Below are positions 25,641 to 38,132 of a stretch of 64,000 bases of DNA, piece by piece (within the stretch, counting starts at the first letter, position 1; the number at the start of each line of letters is the position of its first letter). The stretch lies in the NCBI RefSeq assembly GCF_019703515.2, contig NC_059373.1, forward strand, positions 16,427,781-16,491,780. The letters are read 5' to 3'. This DNA comes from Myxocyprinus asiaticus (taxonomy: Eukaryota > Chordata > Actinopteri > Cypriniformes > Catostomidae). The notes under the pieces are model-generated. The model saw only the letters and a program-made list of their open reading frames with translations, was not told where the DNA came from and searched no databases. Both the position numbers and the translations under genes were made by a program.

Positions 25641-27284
25641 CAATTTTATTTGCACATGGAATGTTGAAATCTAAAATTGATATTTCTTAATGATGTACTA
25701 AAAGAATAGAATATAGAATTGATAAAATAGCCATCTAAAGATGTTGTCTTTTTTTTAATTTTTTTTTTTTTTATGTATAATGCACTTTTGTATAAGACTT
25801 TTGCACAGAATTGTAATTATAATGTAAATGTTTGTCATTATTTTACATAGGACTCCTTTTCAAGGTATTGAGAAAATCTAACAAATTAACTAAATGAAGC
25901 ATAGCAAAACAGTAGTTTCATTTTATGTTTAAGTAATTTGCTCTTTTATTAAGGGATGCAACAATAATATTTATTATAATAATTATAAATATAATAATAA
26001 TAAAAATAGTAATGTGTCACTCAACAGCTCAAAAGTTTCTATAGAACAAAACGGCATTGTCTTCAAGTTTCATGTCAACTACCTGATTACAAATTCAGTT
26101 GTCAGTTGCCAGAATTCTTGCTTGAAAACAATCAGTTCTAGGTGACGAGGCTCAACAAACATATTTATGTTCTGTGTCAGTGAGCAATGAAGACAATTTG
26201 TGTTTGAAGGGGCTATGCTTTGTAGGAAAACAGTTGTTGAATTTTTATATGAGTGAAGTCATTAGTTTTTGTCTGTTACTTATTAATGATAACTCAATGT
26301 ATCTGGTTGATGGTCACTAATGGTAACTGGTCCTCATTAAACATGATCTTCAGTTAAAAACAGTCAAACCTTTAAAAACACATCTTGGGATGTATGCATT
26401 CTGTTGCACACCTTCTAGCTGTATTCGCAAGAACACGTCTTATATTAATGGCCCCTAAGAAATGTGTCATATTAGGTTTAGTGTTCCTGAAACCAGCCTT
26501 ATTATACAGGCCTCCCTTAAGACAGATACTGGAACTAGTCATTGAGGCAATGGACTAATCAATTTTGAAAGTATGTAGTTTTGGACATCTCTTGTATGTG
26601 TAATATGTGTTTTTTTTATTTTTTTTATTGAAATGTAAATAGTATGTTGTCGGTAATCAGTGGTGCATGCATTGGATTGTACACCTAGTCACACCACAGC
26701 AGTTGCTGGAATACACCAGTGTTTGATCTGCTCCTCTGTGTACCTAAGCGGAACAAATTACAACATTGCATGCTGGGAAAGTCAGGCAGCAGCAAGTATA
26801 AAAAGCACTTTTCCTCTCTGTCCCTATTTGGTGCCAAGAGTGGCTATGGCATCTTGTTGTTTGCTCTCTTTCTCGTTTTTTAACCATGGATTACGAAGCA
26901 GTTTACCGCATAAAAAGATCTCTGCTTTTCTTTTTCTTTCCCTTCTTTTTTTTTGTTGCTTCCAGCTGATTTGTCCTTTTCACAACATACAGAAAATCTT
27001 ACACACAGATATATTCAGTTTCAAGAAAAGGGCTCTAGTGGGCATTTGTGGTAAAATCGCTGTCACATTTTGCATGTGCACTTATTAGTGGTAGAGATAG
27101 TGCTCTGTTTTTGTGAAAGTTTCCAATGTTAGATTTTTTATTATCTAATTAATGCTGCACTTGTAAAACTGGATGTAATTTCATTAAGAGTGCAATCGGT
27201 GCTGGGTGCAGGGAATCACACTGTTCCATGACTTATGTGGATCACGAGAAGTTTTGAAAAACATTGGTGCTGCTCTTTCCTTAC
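25641..27284. other. unassigned intronic stretch
   Basis: AT-rich, T-runs at 25750-25772, no RNA or protein gene recognised. The open frame at 26660-27088 on the plus strand lies in sequence of higher complexity and includes a TATAAAA at about 26797, but has no recognised domain and no support as an exon. Confidence 0.45.
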
Positions 27285-27432
27285 AGTGAAAGCGAATGGT
27301 GACTGAGGCTAACATTCTGCCTAACATCTCTTTTGTGGTCCACTTAAAAAAGAAAGTTATACAGGTTTGGAATGACATAAGGAGGAGTAAGAAAAGACAG
27401 AATTTTCATTTTGGGTGAAATAGTCTTTAAAT
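27285..27432. repeat. right half of a foldback MITE
   Basis: GTGAAAGCGAATGGTGACTG, CTAACATCTCTTTTGTGGTC, ACAGGTTTGGAATGACATAA and TTTGGGTGAAATAGTCTTTA; the left arm is absent. Confidence 0.8.
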
Positions 27433-27574
27433 ACTGACTTTAATCCATACATCCAAAATCAGGCATGTTTTATTTTGTCAGACTTGTCAAATTTCTTATA
27501 AAAAAATAAAATGTATTTTTCATGCTTGATGAGAGATAATAGAAAAACAGGATAACAGGCTGTTTTGTTTTTTG

Positions 27575-27603
27575 TTTTTTTGTGTGTGTGTGTGTGTGTG
27601 TGT
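27575..27603. repeat. (TG)n microsatellite
   Basis: About 12 TG units after a T/G-rich stretch. Confidence 0.9.
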
Positions 27604-28148
27604 TTACAGATGATCTTGAGAGAGGATTTTAATAACTTAATGTGCTCTTGAACCTTCAATACAAAGGACTTTTTTAGCTTTTGTAACCTCATTCAATGTA
27701 AATACTCCACTGCTGTACTGTTAGCTGTAAGCCAAAGCTATCAATGAATGGCCATTGTCCAAGCTCATCTAGCGATGCGTGTAAAATAAACAGTGTTTTG
27801 GGTGGGGATACACTCACCCTCACACTTTGTCACTTTGTCTGACAGTGGTCGATTTTAAACAGGAAGTACAAGCTTATAGAAAATCATTGCTGTTTCTGGA
27901 GGGAATATAACATTCATTTAAGGTTTGCAAACTGTTCATTTACTGTGGTTTTGCAGAGCGTTTGGAGCAGCTCTTTGTTTCCGTTATTTGGAACAGAACA
28001 AAGAGCCATTATGCAGTTGAAAATAGCTGACTAAACTGTAAATATGTGATTCTAGCTCGTGGTGGGGGCAGACAAGTCCGATGAAGTACACACATTCAGG
28101 ATGTGGATTAGTAGTTGGTGCTATGACCAAAATTGTATGTCAGAGTAG

Positions 28149-28895
28149 CAGGGGTGTAAGGACGATCAGGAGGGGGGGGGTGGGTAATATCATATAATTT
28201 AATGACTGCTGTCAAACATTTCAGCCAGAGCCAAAGAATCAAAGCATAAACAATATTCCTTAAAGTCAGTGTCAAATATGATCTTACCTGAACAATTTCA
28301 TAAGATTGTGTCACCTCTCTGTCTACACTGTTGACTTGGTCACTAATCTTTACATTATTGGTCATTCAGTGTTTCTAACAAAACAAGAGGTCCTAAATGA
28401 AAAACTTGCTAAAAGTTATCAAAATTTTTAATGTTTTCATCTGTTTAACAATTGTAACTTACAATAGTCAAAGATGACTTCTCTTTTTGCTCACATCTTG
28501 TCTCAGGTAGATTACATATTGTCAACAGCTCAGTGTCTCTCACGCAAAAGCCTGGCAGGCTATTGGGCTGATTAATATTAATCGTTGTCTGCGTTCACCC
28601 GAACTGATTCGCTGAATCAAAAGGGGGACTGATATGTGAATGCTAGCCAGTGTGATTACCGCTTGTGCCTTAGTTCCACCCACTGCAGAGGCTTCTGCTG
28701 GGTCTTAAAGGCTTTGTTTTAGGTGAACAGCTGCACTTTTTTCCCTTGCACTACAATTAATGAAAATAAACAAATTAAAATGTGATTATTATTTCTCAAA
28801 AGGTGTGTTGGGGTGGGTGGGTTGTTGAATGCATTTATTTCTAAAAGTGAGGGAGACAAGCCCCCCCCCCCCATTATACACCTTGCTACACCCTG
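28149..28895. mobile_element. possible hAT-like non-autonomous element
   Basis: The left end CAGGGGTGTAAGGA and the complement of the right end CAGGGTGTAGCAAGG are imperfect inverted repeats. Flanking 8-mers CAGAGTAG (28141-28148) and CAAAGTAT (28896-28903) agree at 6 of 8 positions. A G-run (28169-28181) near the left end and a C-run (28861-28872) near the right end extend the inverted symmetry. No transposase coding is seen. Confidence 0.5.
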
Positions 28896-28903
28896 CAAAG
28901 TAT

Positions 28904-29877
28904 GAGTATTTTTAAATAATCATAACGTATATAAATGTATCTATCACAATATATTGTTAATTTTACTGGTAATTCTAAACAATGGTTCATATTTTAATAA
29001 CCATGTGGTAATGACATTTTTTGGATTCTCCAGAAAATTCATCACAATTTTTTTTTTCTTCTTTTTATTTTGAACTTGATGGATGCAAGATTTTTCATAA
29101 TAAATTATAAGACTCAAAACAGTTGTACTAAAAAGAAGAAAAAACACTGCACACCTGATAAATTATAAGCAGGTGCGTTGGAAAAACAACTGAGATAAGT
29201 AAACAAGAAACAAATTCCCGCACACTGCTGTTGTTTGCGAATAAACAATTTAATGAATTAATACAACCTTTCGGTCATGTGACCTTCATCAAGTATTTGA
29301 AAAAGAGTGTATCACATGAGTATTTCAAATATGGAGTAAGACTCAAAACAGTAAAACTAAAGTCATGAAACAGTTCCCACTTAAATTCTGATTAGCTGAT
29401 GAGCCACGTTTGAACATGTTGTACTATAGGCGATTTACACATCTGTCATGCTCATCAGTTGAATTTTACTGTATATTAATGCAGCAACAACAAACAGCTA
29501 AACTCTGCTTTATGTTATTCCCTTAATTACAAGTTCTTCCTCATTTTTTATTTGTTTGAGACACATCCTGCCCTGTACTTTCATATTACTCCATGTGTAT
29601 ATAACATACAACAGTCCTACCCACTATTATATCCACTAATATTAATATTTCCACCGTGGTACATAGAGTATCGGTTGATGCATTTGTACTGTTGCATGGT
29701 ACAGTATATGCAGTCATACCACCCAGTTCTTATTTGTAATTTTTTTCAAAAAGGTATGTAGGCAAACAAATAAAAATGGAAATAGGTGAAACAGAACATG
29801 CTTTGTACCACTTGTTACTCTCTGCATTACATACAGTTGTTAAAGATGAAATGAAATAAAACTTATTTTCTTTGCAG
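28904..29877. other. unassigned end of intron
   Basis: AT-rich. The piece at about 29205-29310, with AACCTTTCGGTCATGTGACC TTCATCAAG, resembles a sequence seen repeatedly in fish genomes, but I cannot name it. The polypyrimidine tract and acceptor lie at 29860-29877. Confidence 0.45.
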
Positions 29878-30514
29878 GAGGGTTCACAGCTGCTGTCGTT
29901 GCCGGCATTGTAGTTTCACTGCCACTGACACCACGGCACTACTGGACCACTTCAACTCCGCCCACTGCCAGGACTCTGCTGATCCAGCCTCCGCCCCTGC
30001 CAATGGCTGCTCCACCCCTTCAACCCTTCACATCAAAGAGGAGTGCAAAGGTGATTTGAAACTCTATAGCCTGGTGCCTCCAGAGGCCAGCCGAGCCGAG
30101 CCCCTGCCTGGCTCAGAGGGTGTAAAGAGTGAGGCCCAGGATGAGAAGGAGAAGACCTGGGTCGAAGCTCTGGGCCCTGGGACTGGTGGTGGAGGAGTCA
30201 GAGGTGCGGAGCAACACGTGCAGAGCTTGGTCTGGGTGCCCAAAGAACGTGCCGGGGAGATTCTAAGGGGCAGCCCAGCCCCGTTCCCCCAGGCAACACT
30301 GGGTCTGCTGACCGCAGTGGCAGCCGGGGTGAAAGACCAGCAGCAGAAGGGGGTGACGATGCTCAGAGACTCAGGACTGCTGTTCAGCCTCAGCACTGAT
30401 GCTAAAGGTTACCTGCCTGGGACGCCACCGAGCAGTGCAGAGAAAGCCGGACAGCAGTACACAACCTCAACAGAGGGCAAGAGTGCCAAGGAAGAGTCAC
30501 AGTCACTCTTACGG
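29878..30514 (+). CDS. trps1: trps1 third visible coding exon, residues 664-876
   Basis: The acceptor TTTGCAG ends at 29877, and the first G completes Arg664. The exon supplies the last His of finger 6 (H667) and finger 7 (C672, C675, H688, H693). After these comes a less conserved linker with two SUMO-consensus-like sites (IKEE just before the exon middle and VKSE in the Glu/Lys-rich part), then conserved blocks including ILRGSP, ATLGLLT and the terminal KEESQSLLR. It ends at Arg876 in phase 0 with donor GTAAGA (30515), where the GATA-finger exon should follow in the known gene. The ORF start that a simple caller would place at 30056 is a TTG inside the exon, and the frame is open from 29879. 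The GATA finger and Ikaros-like fingers are not encoded in the window. Confidence 0.96.
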
Positions 30515-30642
30515 GTAAGAGATGCTTGATATTTTTTAGGCTTCTTCTTTTGCACCCTTTTAGAAATTTACATATTTCCTTTCTTCCAACATTAAGTCAT
30601 GTTCACCTGAGCACATCCTGCTGGTGTTCTTGATTCCGATTG

Positions 30643-31150
30643 TGTCATCATTTACTCACCCTCACTGCATTCCAAACCTGAATGATGTTCTTTCTTCTGT
30701 GAAACACAGAAGGTGATTTGATAAAGAAAATTCTGGCTACTCTTTTCCATATAATGAAAGTGAATGAGTCCTGGGACATTCAAGCTCCAAAAAAAAAAAA
30801 GCACCATTAAAGTATCATAAAAGTGGTCCCAACAATGTGTGTGCTATATTTCAAGTCTTCTGAAGTCATACGATAACTCACTAAAATTTAAGACATTTGT
30901 CACTGATGATCCTCCTCTATAGTGTTCCGTTAACCGTTGCACCTGTATAATTGAAACAGTGGGTCACTCGAGAACCGGATCAGTCTGATTCTTGAACAAG
31001 TAAATAATAAATGATAAATAGTGAATAATGTCCTTTTTGTGAACAGGATCAAACAATTCATTGAAATGGTGAGATTTAAAATTAGTTCACTTTTTGGACA
31101 TTGCTGCGTCTCTCATAAACGAGCCTGGATGTCAAGATTTTAAGTGAATA
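30643..31150. repeat. long interspersed repeat with foldback-like head
   Basis: TCATCATTTACTCACCCTCA, CATTCCAAACCTGAATGATG, CTTTTCCATATAATGAAAGT, AGCACCATTAAAGTATCATA, CAAGTCTTCTGAAGTCATAC and TCACTCGAGAACCGGATCAG in order. Same family as 17786 and 49942. The plus-strand terminal block is missing. Confidence 0.75.
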
Positions 31151-31260
31151 ACAACTAAAGTTTCGGTCTTTCCACAAATAATATCATTTCAGTCATGTTT
31201 TTTTTTTTTTCTTTCTTCATTCACTTTTATATAAAAAAAAGAGTGGGACAGTATATATAT

Positions 31261-31335
31261 ACACCGATCAGCCACAACATTAAAACCACCTGCCTAATAT
31301 TGTGTAGGTCCCCCTCTTGCTGCCAAAACAGCGCC
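31261..31335. mobile_element. terminal fragment of the 93-1279 Tc1 family
   Basis: CACCGATCAGCCACAACATT at 31262 and the next 50 bases (CCTGCCTAATATTGTGTAGG, CTGCCAAAACAGC) match the left end of the element at 93. The rest of that element does not follow, and the other terminus was not found nearby. Confidence 0.8.
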
Positions 31336-31587
31336 ATCTCAGAATAGTATTCTAAGATGCTATTCTTCTCACCACAGTTGTACAGAGTGGTTATCTTAGT
31401 TACTGTAGACTTTGTCATTCTCTGTTGACCTATCTCATTAATAAGGCGTTTCCATCAGCAGAACTGCCACTCACTGGATGTTTTTGTTTTTGTTTTTGGC
31501 ACCATTCTGAGTAAACTAGAGACTGTTGCGTGTGAAAATCCCAGGAGACCAGCAGTTACAGAAATACTCAAACCAGCCCATCTGCTG
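31336..31587. other. Tc1-family-derived non-coding sequence
   Basis: Directly continues the Tc1 terminus at 31261. It includes TTGCGTGTGAAAATCCCAGG and AGCAGTTACAGAAATACTCA, which read like internal sequence of a non-autonomous transposon. No coding region. Confidence 0.45.
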
Positions 31588-31704
31588 CCAACAATCATCC
31601 ATGCGATTATCTAATCAGCCAATTGTGTGGCAGCAGTGCAATACATAAAATCATACAGATTTTGCATGATTGGCTGATTAGATAATTGCATGGATGATTG
31701 TTGG
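31588..31704. repeat. 36-bp inverted repeat (hairpin)
   Basis: The arm at 31588-31623 (CCAACAATCATCCATGCGAT ...) is the near-perfect reverse complement of 31669-31704 (... GCATGGATGATTGTTGG), with one mismatch and a 45-nt loop. The right arm runs straight into the TG/TA microsatellite. Confidence 0.92.
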
Positions 31705-31713
31705 TGTCAGTAT

Positions 31714-32381
<668 letters not shown>

Positions 32382-32420
32382 TGTATAAATATATATATTA
32401 TTAATTGTTTCCTGTTCTAC

Positions 32421-32509
32421 TGAACAAAGAATATCATACAGGTTTGGAACGACATGAGGGTTATTAAATTATATCCACACTTTCCTTTTTGGGTTGGCCA
32501 TTCCTTTAA
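32421..32509. repeat. terminal piece of a foldback MITE
   Basis: CATACAGGTTTGGAACGACA and TGAGGG, then TTTTGGGTTGGCCATTCCTT; only the outer right arm is kept. Confidence 0.7.
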
Positions 32510-33840
32510 GATGGTGGAGTGGTGTCCATCACAGTGAAAAGTTGTCAATTGGTTTTCATTTTAAGCAGGCTGCTCGGGTGATATCTTTGTCCTTCCCCCT
32601 GAGCTGAGTTGTTTGTGTGTCTGGCTGTGTGTGATCATCCTTGCTTGAGATTTAATGAAGTCAGTATGTGCAGAGACCCTCTGTGCTCAGAAGCCTGGCC
32701 ATACTAATTGAGGTAGTTACCCAGAGAGCTGCAGACACAACAACAGAGCTATTGTGGCCCTCAAAACAGAGAGACAAACAAACCAAGAGCTGGGACATAT
32801 ACCTGCTCTGAGCTTCTGAAATCTGAAAGAAGGATATACTAGTAACTACAAGTCTGTTTTATAAATAAGGAGACCTCTTTGACATTACTTTGGATTCATA
32901 CATGTCAATGTGTGGATGATGAGTTTCAGCTAGTGCTGTGCCCATTACATGCAGAAATCCAAACACACTTTGGACCTCAACTCTGACCATGTTTTTACAA
33001 GTTCGGCCATCTTGAAATTAAGATGGAATTAAGTTAAGATGGAAAGGTGTCATGGACTGGTAGCCAATGCTGGTCACATTGCTGATTGCAAGGCAGCATT
33101 GAATTGAATTAACTTTCTGTTTAGGGTTTTTTGTGAACTCCTATACTAAGTTTAAATTTCTGCAATGAATGTTGCCCGAACTGCTTAATGTACAAACTCT
33201 ATTCCACCTTTTTTGAAGTAGATACTATGTGGATAATTTCAGCCTTAGGTGTATCGACGATGGTCCGAGTGATCGCCAATAGCTGATGCCTTTGATGATG
33301 TCAAGATGATATTTGGCTTGTTTTCCCATTAATTTATTAAATTATAAATTGTATGATTATTAGGCTATTATTATTACCAAATTAATACTACAAATAATTT
33401 GCCCGTAGAGACACAGACATGGGCTTGAAGAAACACACTTTAATATATTAAATTGTATTTTGAACAGATGACAGAAAAGCCATTTATGCGCATGTATGAC
33501 ACGCTGTTTGTACGGAGGCTTGCAATCTCGTGGAACATGTAAAGGGTTCTCGCTCTTTCTTTGTTTCTGTCTTCTGAATTGTATTTTTATTTTTATTTTT
33601 TATTTTTTGCAAGAACAGTATCGTCTATGAGTGTGAAAATGACCTCAGACATCTCAGCTCAGGAGGTGCTTTGAGTTCAGTTCACTTTATTTCCACAGAG
33701 CAGTTCATTGTGACCACAACTCTGCAGCCTACACATCTGTGATTAAAACATAAAATAATACAAAAACACATTCACCTCGAACCATGATTTATATTTCAGT
33801 GATTATTATCATCATTATAATTTATATGTCTTCATTTGTG

Positions 33841-33893
<53 letters not shown>

Positions 33894-34431
33894 TTATTTT
33901 TTTTTATCATTTTAATTGCACTTGCACTTAATTGAATTTTTTGTTAAAATAAATAAAAAATTAAGTTCAAAGTTTGAAATCAAGGTGTTTGCTTTATTGT
34001 GTAGACTTAACCCTAACCCTGCTTACCAAAAATTACCCCATAGTACCACCTAGCGTCCAACCAGCGGTAATACCGTTGTTCGTCGGTTTCCTGTGGAGTT
34101 TTTTTTTTTTTTTTTCTGCGACCAACTGACCAATCAAAACTTGGACGACTAAGACAGTTCTTATCGACTAACGTTTGGTCTACTATTAGGGGGCAGCCCT
34201 AGACATAATATTGTGATAATATTGATAAGCACTGTGTAAGAAACAGGGCAAAAATTTAATTATCTGCCATTTTACTCATGATTTGTGTGAAAGGTGGAAA
34301 AATTATTTGTTGTAGCACCTCTACTGTTATTATTTTACCAGGAAACTGCTATGATACATATAATGAGCCTCATGAAAAGTATAGTAATGTGATTTTCAGT
34401 TTTTTTGTTTTGAAAATTTTTACTTTTTTAA
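32510..34431. other. unassigned intronic stretch
   Basis: No gene seen. A (TA)n microsatellite is at 33846-33888. CCCTAACCCT at about 34011-34020 is only two telomere-like units. Confidence 0.5.
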
Positions 34432-34655
34432 CATCCTGTCTACACCGGACGTGAGTGCCGCATCAAAAAGCACTGGAAGCTGGAAGCGTCCGTTGTGGCA
34501 CGTCCCTTATGGGTGTAAACGGATGTTCCTTTCCATTTTGCACTGGCGCTACTACTGCCAGCAACACAAATAAATGGCTTAGAATGTTCGTGTCAACGTG
34601 TCCAGTGTAGACAGCCTCAAGCCTTTGCGAAGCATAGCTCGGTGTAGACAGGATG
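34432..34655. mobile_element. small TIR element, CATCCTGTCTACACCG family
   Basis: The left end CATCCTGTCTACACCG and right end CGGTGTAGACAGGATG are perfect 16-bp inverted repeats. The 224-bp interior has no coding. A second member is at 39279-39466. No clear target duplication was found. Confidence 0.85.
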
Positions 34656-36868
34656 AAAGAATTTTACTATTAACGCTTAAAAATCTTCCATTGACTTGCT
34701 TATGGTCATCATAGTATTTGCATATTGAATTCTGATTGATCTCTTGTCTTACATCTGTTTGCACACTGAATTGTGATTGGTCTTCTTTGCACACATTTAA
34801 CCATTTATTGCGCCTTTACACTGCACAATGTTGGTGGTGTTTTTATTTTATTGTGCAGCCTACAGAAAACAAGATGTGCATAATATCATGACAATGTCAA
34901 AGCATCTCTGATGCAGCATTTCAGTTGTCATGCCTTTCAATCACTGATTTCCTTCATGAAATGTAAATCAAGTTGAAAATTCCTGTCCGTTTCCCTCTGC
35001 ATCAATGTCAGAACATGAAGAAATGACTTGAAATGCATGTTTATGTTATGGTGAGCATAACACAAAGACCATTACATACCGTGTCTTATATCTGAGTAAC
35101 AGCACATCTAAGCTATCTGCCGTTTGCCTTTCCATATGCCATGGTTTCTGTCAGGCACGCCAATTGGATAACATGGTGAATCGGCCACAGTGGCTTCAGC
35201 TTCACAAAGCATGTGTTTTGAGTGTATACAAATCTGTGTGTATAATGTATTTATTGTCACTGTGATATGAGTAGCAATCGGGGCTATTTTCAGAAGCCTC
35301 AGTTGTTAAAGGTGAGCAAGTGAAATTTGACAGGCAGAGACTACTTAAAGATGCACAGCTAGTGAAAACACTTTCATGTAATGTATTCACTGTCTGACAT
35401 TTCGAGCAGAATTGAGGTTTGTTTAAATGTCTTTCTGCAAAGCCAAGGTCATACGATCATATATACACTGGTTTGAATTCAACAGCTCGGTGACATGTTC
35501 TGTATATTTATATGTGCGGAAAAGCTCCCCGTTCCTCTTTGATATCCACACCGGCTGACAGCGGGTGGAAGGAGTGACTCTCCCGCAACTCGCTGACATA
35601 ATTTCCATTCTCTCGCCTCCGTGTTTGCCTACGTTTTAAGTCAGTCCCATCAATTATGAGCTCTGAGTAACAGAGGACCCTGCCGGGAATCATTTCTTCC
35701 TGTGTGTGTCCCATCCAAAAAGCATCACTCTCTGATGTAACACATTGGCCCGAAAAATAAAATGATTATTATTATTATTATTTTTTTTTTTAAGAAATAA
35801 AACTCTCTTTAAAGCTAATGCGTGTAGATTTTTCTGTTAAAATGTGATTATTTTTGCAGTTCTGTTTTGTGATGCTAGTAGCACAGAAAATGCAGGTTAA
35901 AAAAAACAACAGTGGGAATTCTGTGCTATCTGTATGTCCCTTGTGCTCGCTTACTTCTCTCTAGATGGTTCTGGAAAATGGTTGGCAGGGGAGAAAGCGG
36001 GCGTGGTACGGTTGGTGGTTAAGTCATTAGGCAAGGCGTGTCAGCGAGTGTGTGAAAGCTTCGGGGCGGAGGTGGAGGCCCTGCTCTAGCACTCAGGAAA
36101 TGTTGAATCAGAACATTTTTTGGGACTGCTAGGGCTTAATGGGACTCAGCAGGGCTCTGAGGTCCGTCACAATATTTTTTGAGTTACCATGACTTGGCGT
36201 GTGAGTCATCTGTTGTATTATGAAACTGTGCTCAGACAGGGAGGGGTTCCTCACCAAAGAACCTGAAGAACCTAGTCTGGAGCCAAGGCTCACACAAACC
36301 TGTTTCAGAACTCGGACTCTGAGAGGAGATTGATTGGACTGAAGTTAATAAGGGATTAGCTGCAGCTGTAGCATGAACAGTCAGATAACTGAGAATGAGA
36401 CGTTGTGATTAGGGACACTTGGCTTGGGAGATGCCTTAGAAACCGGAGAACTCTTTTTTTTTTTTTTTTTTTTTCACTCCTTTTTGTTGGACATTTGATA
36501 TCAGATACCGTAAACAGGGGCCTGCTGTCTCCCGTGGTACATATATAAATTCTGGAGACATTTTTTTTTTATTTGTTTTTTTAAAGAGACATTCATTCTA
36601 ATATCTAGACATGTACATAATGATTTATGTTAAGTTATGTACATAATTTATGTCCTTTATTTATTTATTTAATTTGTTAACCAGTTATAAAATAATAATT
36701 AAAATATAATACGCGCATAATTTATGTCCTTAATTATTTTTAGTTCATCCATTTTATTTGTTTAATTTGTTAACCAATTATAATATAATAATTAAAATGT
36801 AACATCATAAGCAGAATATTTTTTTGTACAGAATGATTTGATTCATATATTTTTTTTTACAATATACT

Positions 36869-36870
<2 letters not shown>
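34656..36870. other. unassigned intronic stretch
   Basis: No gene or family recognised. T-runs at 35790 and 36452-36474. The near-repeated AT-rich block TTTGTTAACCAGTTATAAAA (about 36676) and TTTGTTAACCAATTATAATA (about 36762) is a local duplication of about 80 bp. Confidence 0.5.
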
Positions 36871-36938
<68 letters not shown>

Positions 36939-36961
36939 GATAGATAGATAGATAGATAGAT
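36871..36961. repeat. (TA)n(GATA)n microsatellite
   Basis: About 62 nt of TA, then six GATA units. Confidence 0.96.
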
Positions 36962-36964
36962 ATA

Positions 36965-37345
36965 CACACACAGTACTCTGCAAAAGTCTTAAGCTTTAAA
37001 GTTTCAATAGGAAATATAAATTTTAGACTCCCAAACATTCATTTTGCAAGAATAATTGATAGAAGAAGAGGGAGCCCTGCAACAGATGGCATGACCCCAC
37101 AGAGACCCCCACTGAACATCGAGTCAGTCTGGGATTACATGAAGAGACAGAAGCAATTGAGACATAAGAACTGTGGCAAATTCTCCAAGAAGCTTGGAAC
37201 ATCCTGTCTGCCAACAACCAAGAAAAACTGTGTCCAGGTGTCCCAAGGAGAACTGGTGCTGTTTTGAAAGCAAAGGTTGTCACACCAAATATTGATTTCG
37301 CTTTTTTAGTTTACTGGACTTAGTATGACGTCAGTTGATAAATGA
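36965..37345 (+). mobile_element. mariner/Tc1 transposase fossil, opposite orientation to 25317-25640
   Basis: Starts CACACAGTACTCTGCAAAAG, a terminus like those of Tc1/mariner elements. The plus strand then encodes LNIESVWDYMKRQKQ (final catalytic Glu region, NPIExxWDxxK pattern), LRKLWQILQEAWNILS after a frameshift, and GVPRRTGAVLKAKVVTP. It ends ATGACGTCAGTTGATAAATG before an A-run. Only the C-terminal third of the gene is kept. Confidence 0.75.
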
Positions 37346-37350
37346 AAAAA

Positions 37351-37412
<62 letters not shown>
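37344..37412. repeat. A-run and (TA)n microsatellite
   Basis: About 25 A residues followed by about 42 nt of TA. Confidence 0.95.
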
Positions 37413-37416
<4 letters not shown>

Positions 37417-37861
37417 CACATACAGTGATGAATGGAATTACGTTCAAATTCAGTTTTTATTGCCAACATTTTGGGTTTATTTTATGCCACACAAGTACTT
37501 TTGACCTTACCTTTGTGTCTTTATTAAAATCACCATACAAATGTAAAGCTAAGGGTGTATTAGGGGTGGTATGTGTTATAGTTTTTAGACAGTTTGTGAG
37601 TCATCATTAAGATGCTGAATTTTCCCAATTAAAACTTGAACATTTGACTGTGATTTGGAGCATAATTTTCCCTCAACGATGAATCACTGAGCAATAATTT
37701 AAGAGAGATGAAAGCCAGACTTACTTTTGGAGTGGAACTGAATGTGTCATTTGACTAATCATTACTGCCTTTTGTCCATTATGAAGCACACAAACTGTTG
37801 TATGTGCAAAATACTTGTATATTAAGGTTTCGAAGCATTGCTCTAGGCATTGTCATTGTAC

Positions 37862-38132
37862 TTTAAAGGGGATAGTGCACCCCGAAAATTTTGTCATCAT
37901 TTCCTCACCTTGTGTTGTTCCAAACCCACATGACATTCAATCTTCTCTGAAACACAAGGAGATAATTGGGCAGAATGAAAGCCTTAGTCACCATTCATTT
38001 TTATTGTATGGAAACCCAATGCAATGAACGTGAATGGACATTAACATATTGCCTAACATCTCCTTTTGTGTTCCACAGAATTCATACGGTTTGGTATGAG
38101 GAAATTATGACAGAATTGTAATTTTTTGGAGA
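37862..38132. repeat. foldback MITE
   Basis: TTTAAAGGGGATAGTGCACC, TTGTTCCAAACCCACATGAC, AGTCACCATTCATTTTTATT, GCCTAACATCTCCTTTTGTG and CATACGGTTTGGTATGAGG. The last arm ends early. Confidence 0.85.

Noticed and set aside
26660..27088. 142-residue plus-strand frame with TATAAAA nearby
   Set aside because: Intronic position, no domain, and the TATAAAA lies within the frame and not upstream of it; no evidence for a nested gene.
30056..30529. Separate small protein starting at 30056
   Set aside because: The first codon is TTG inside the trps1 exon; the frame is open upstream to the splice acceptor, and the last residues are intron.
34005..34022. Telomere-like CCCTAA repeat
   Set aside because: Only two units; chance or minor simple sequence.
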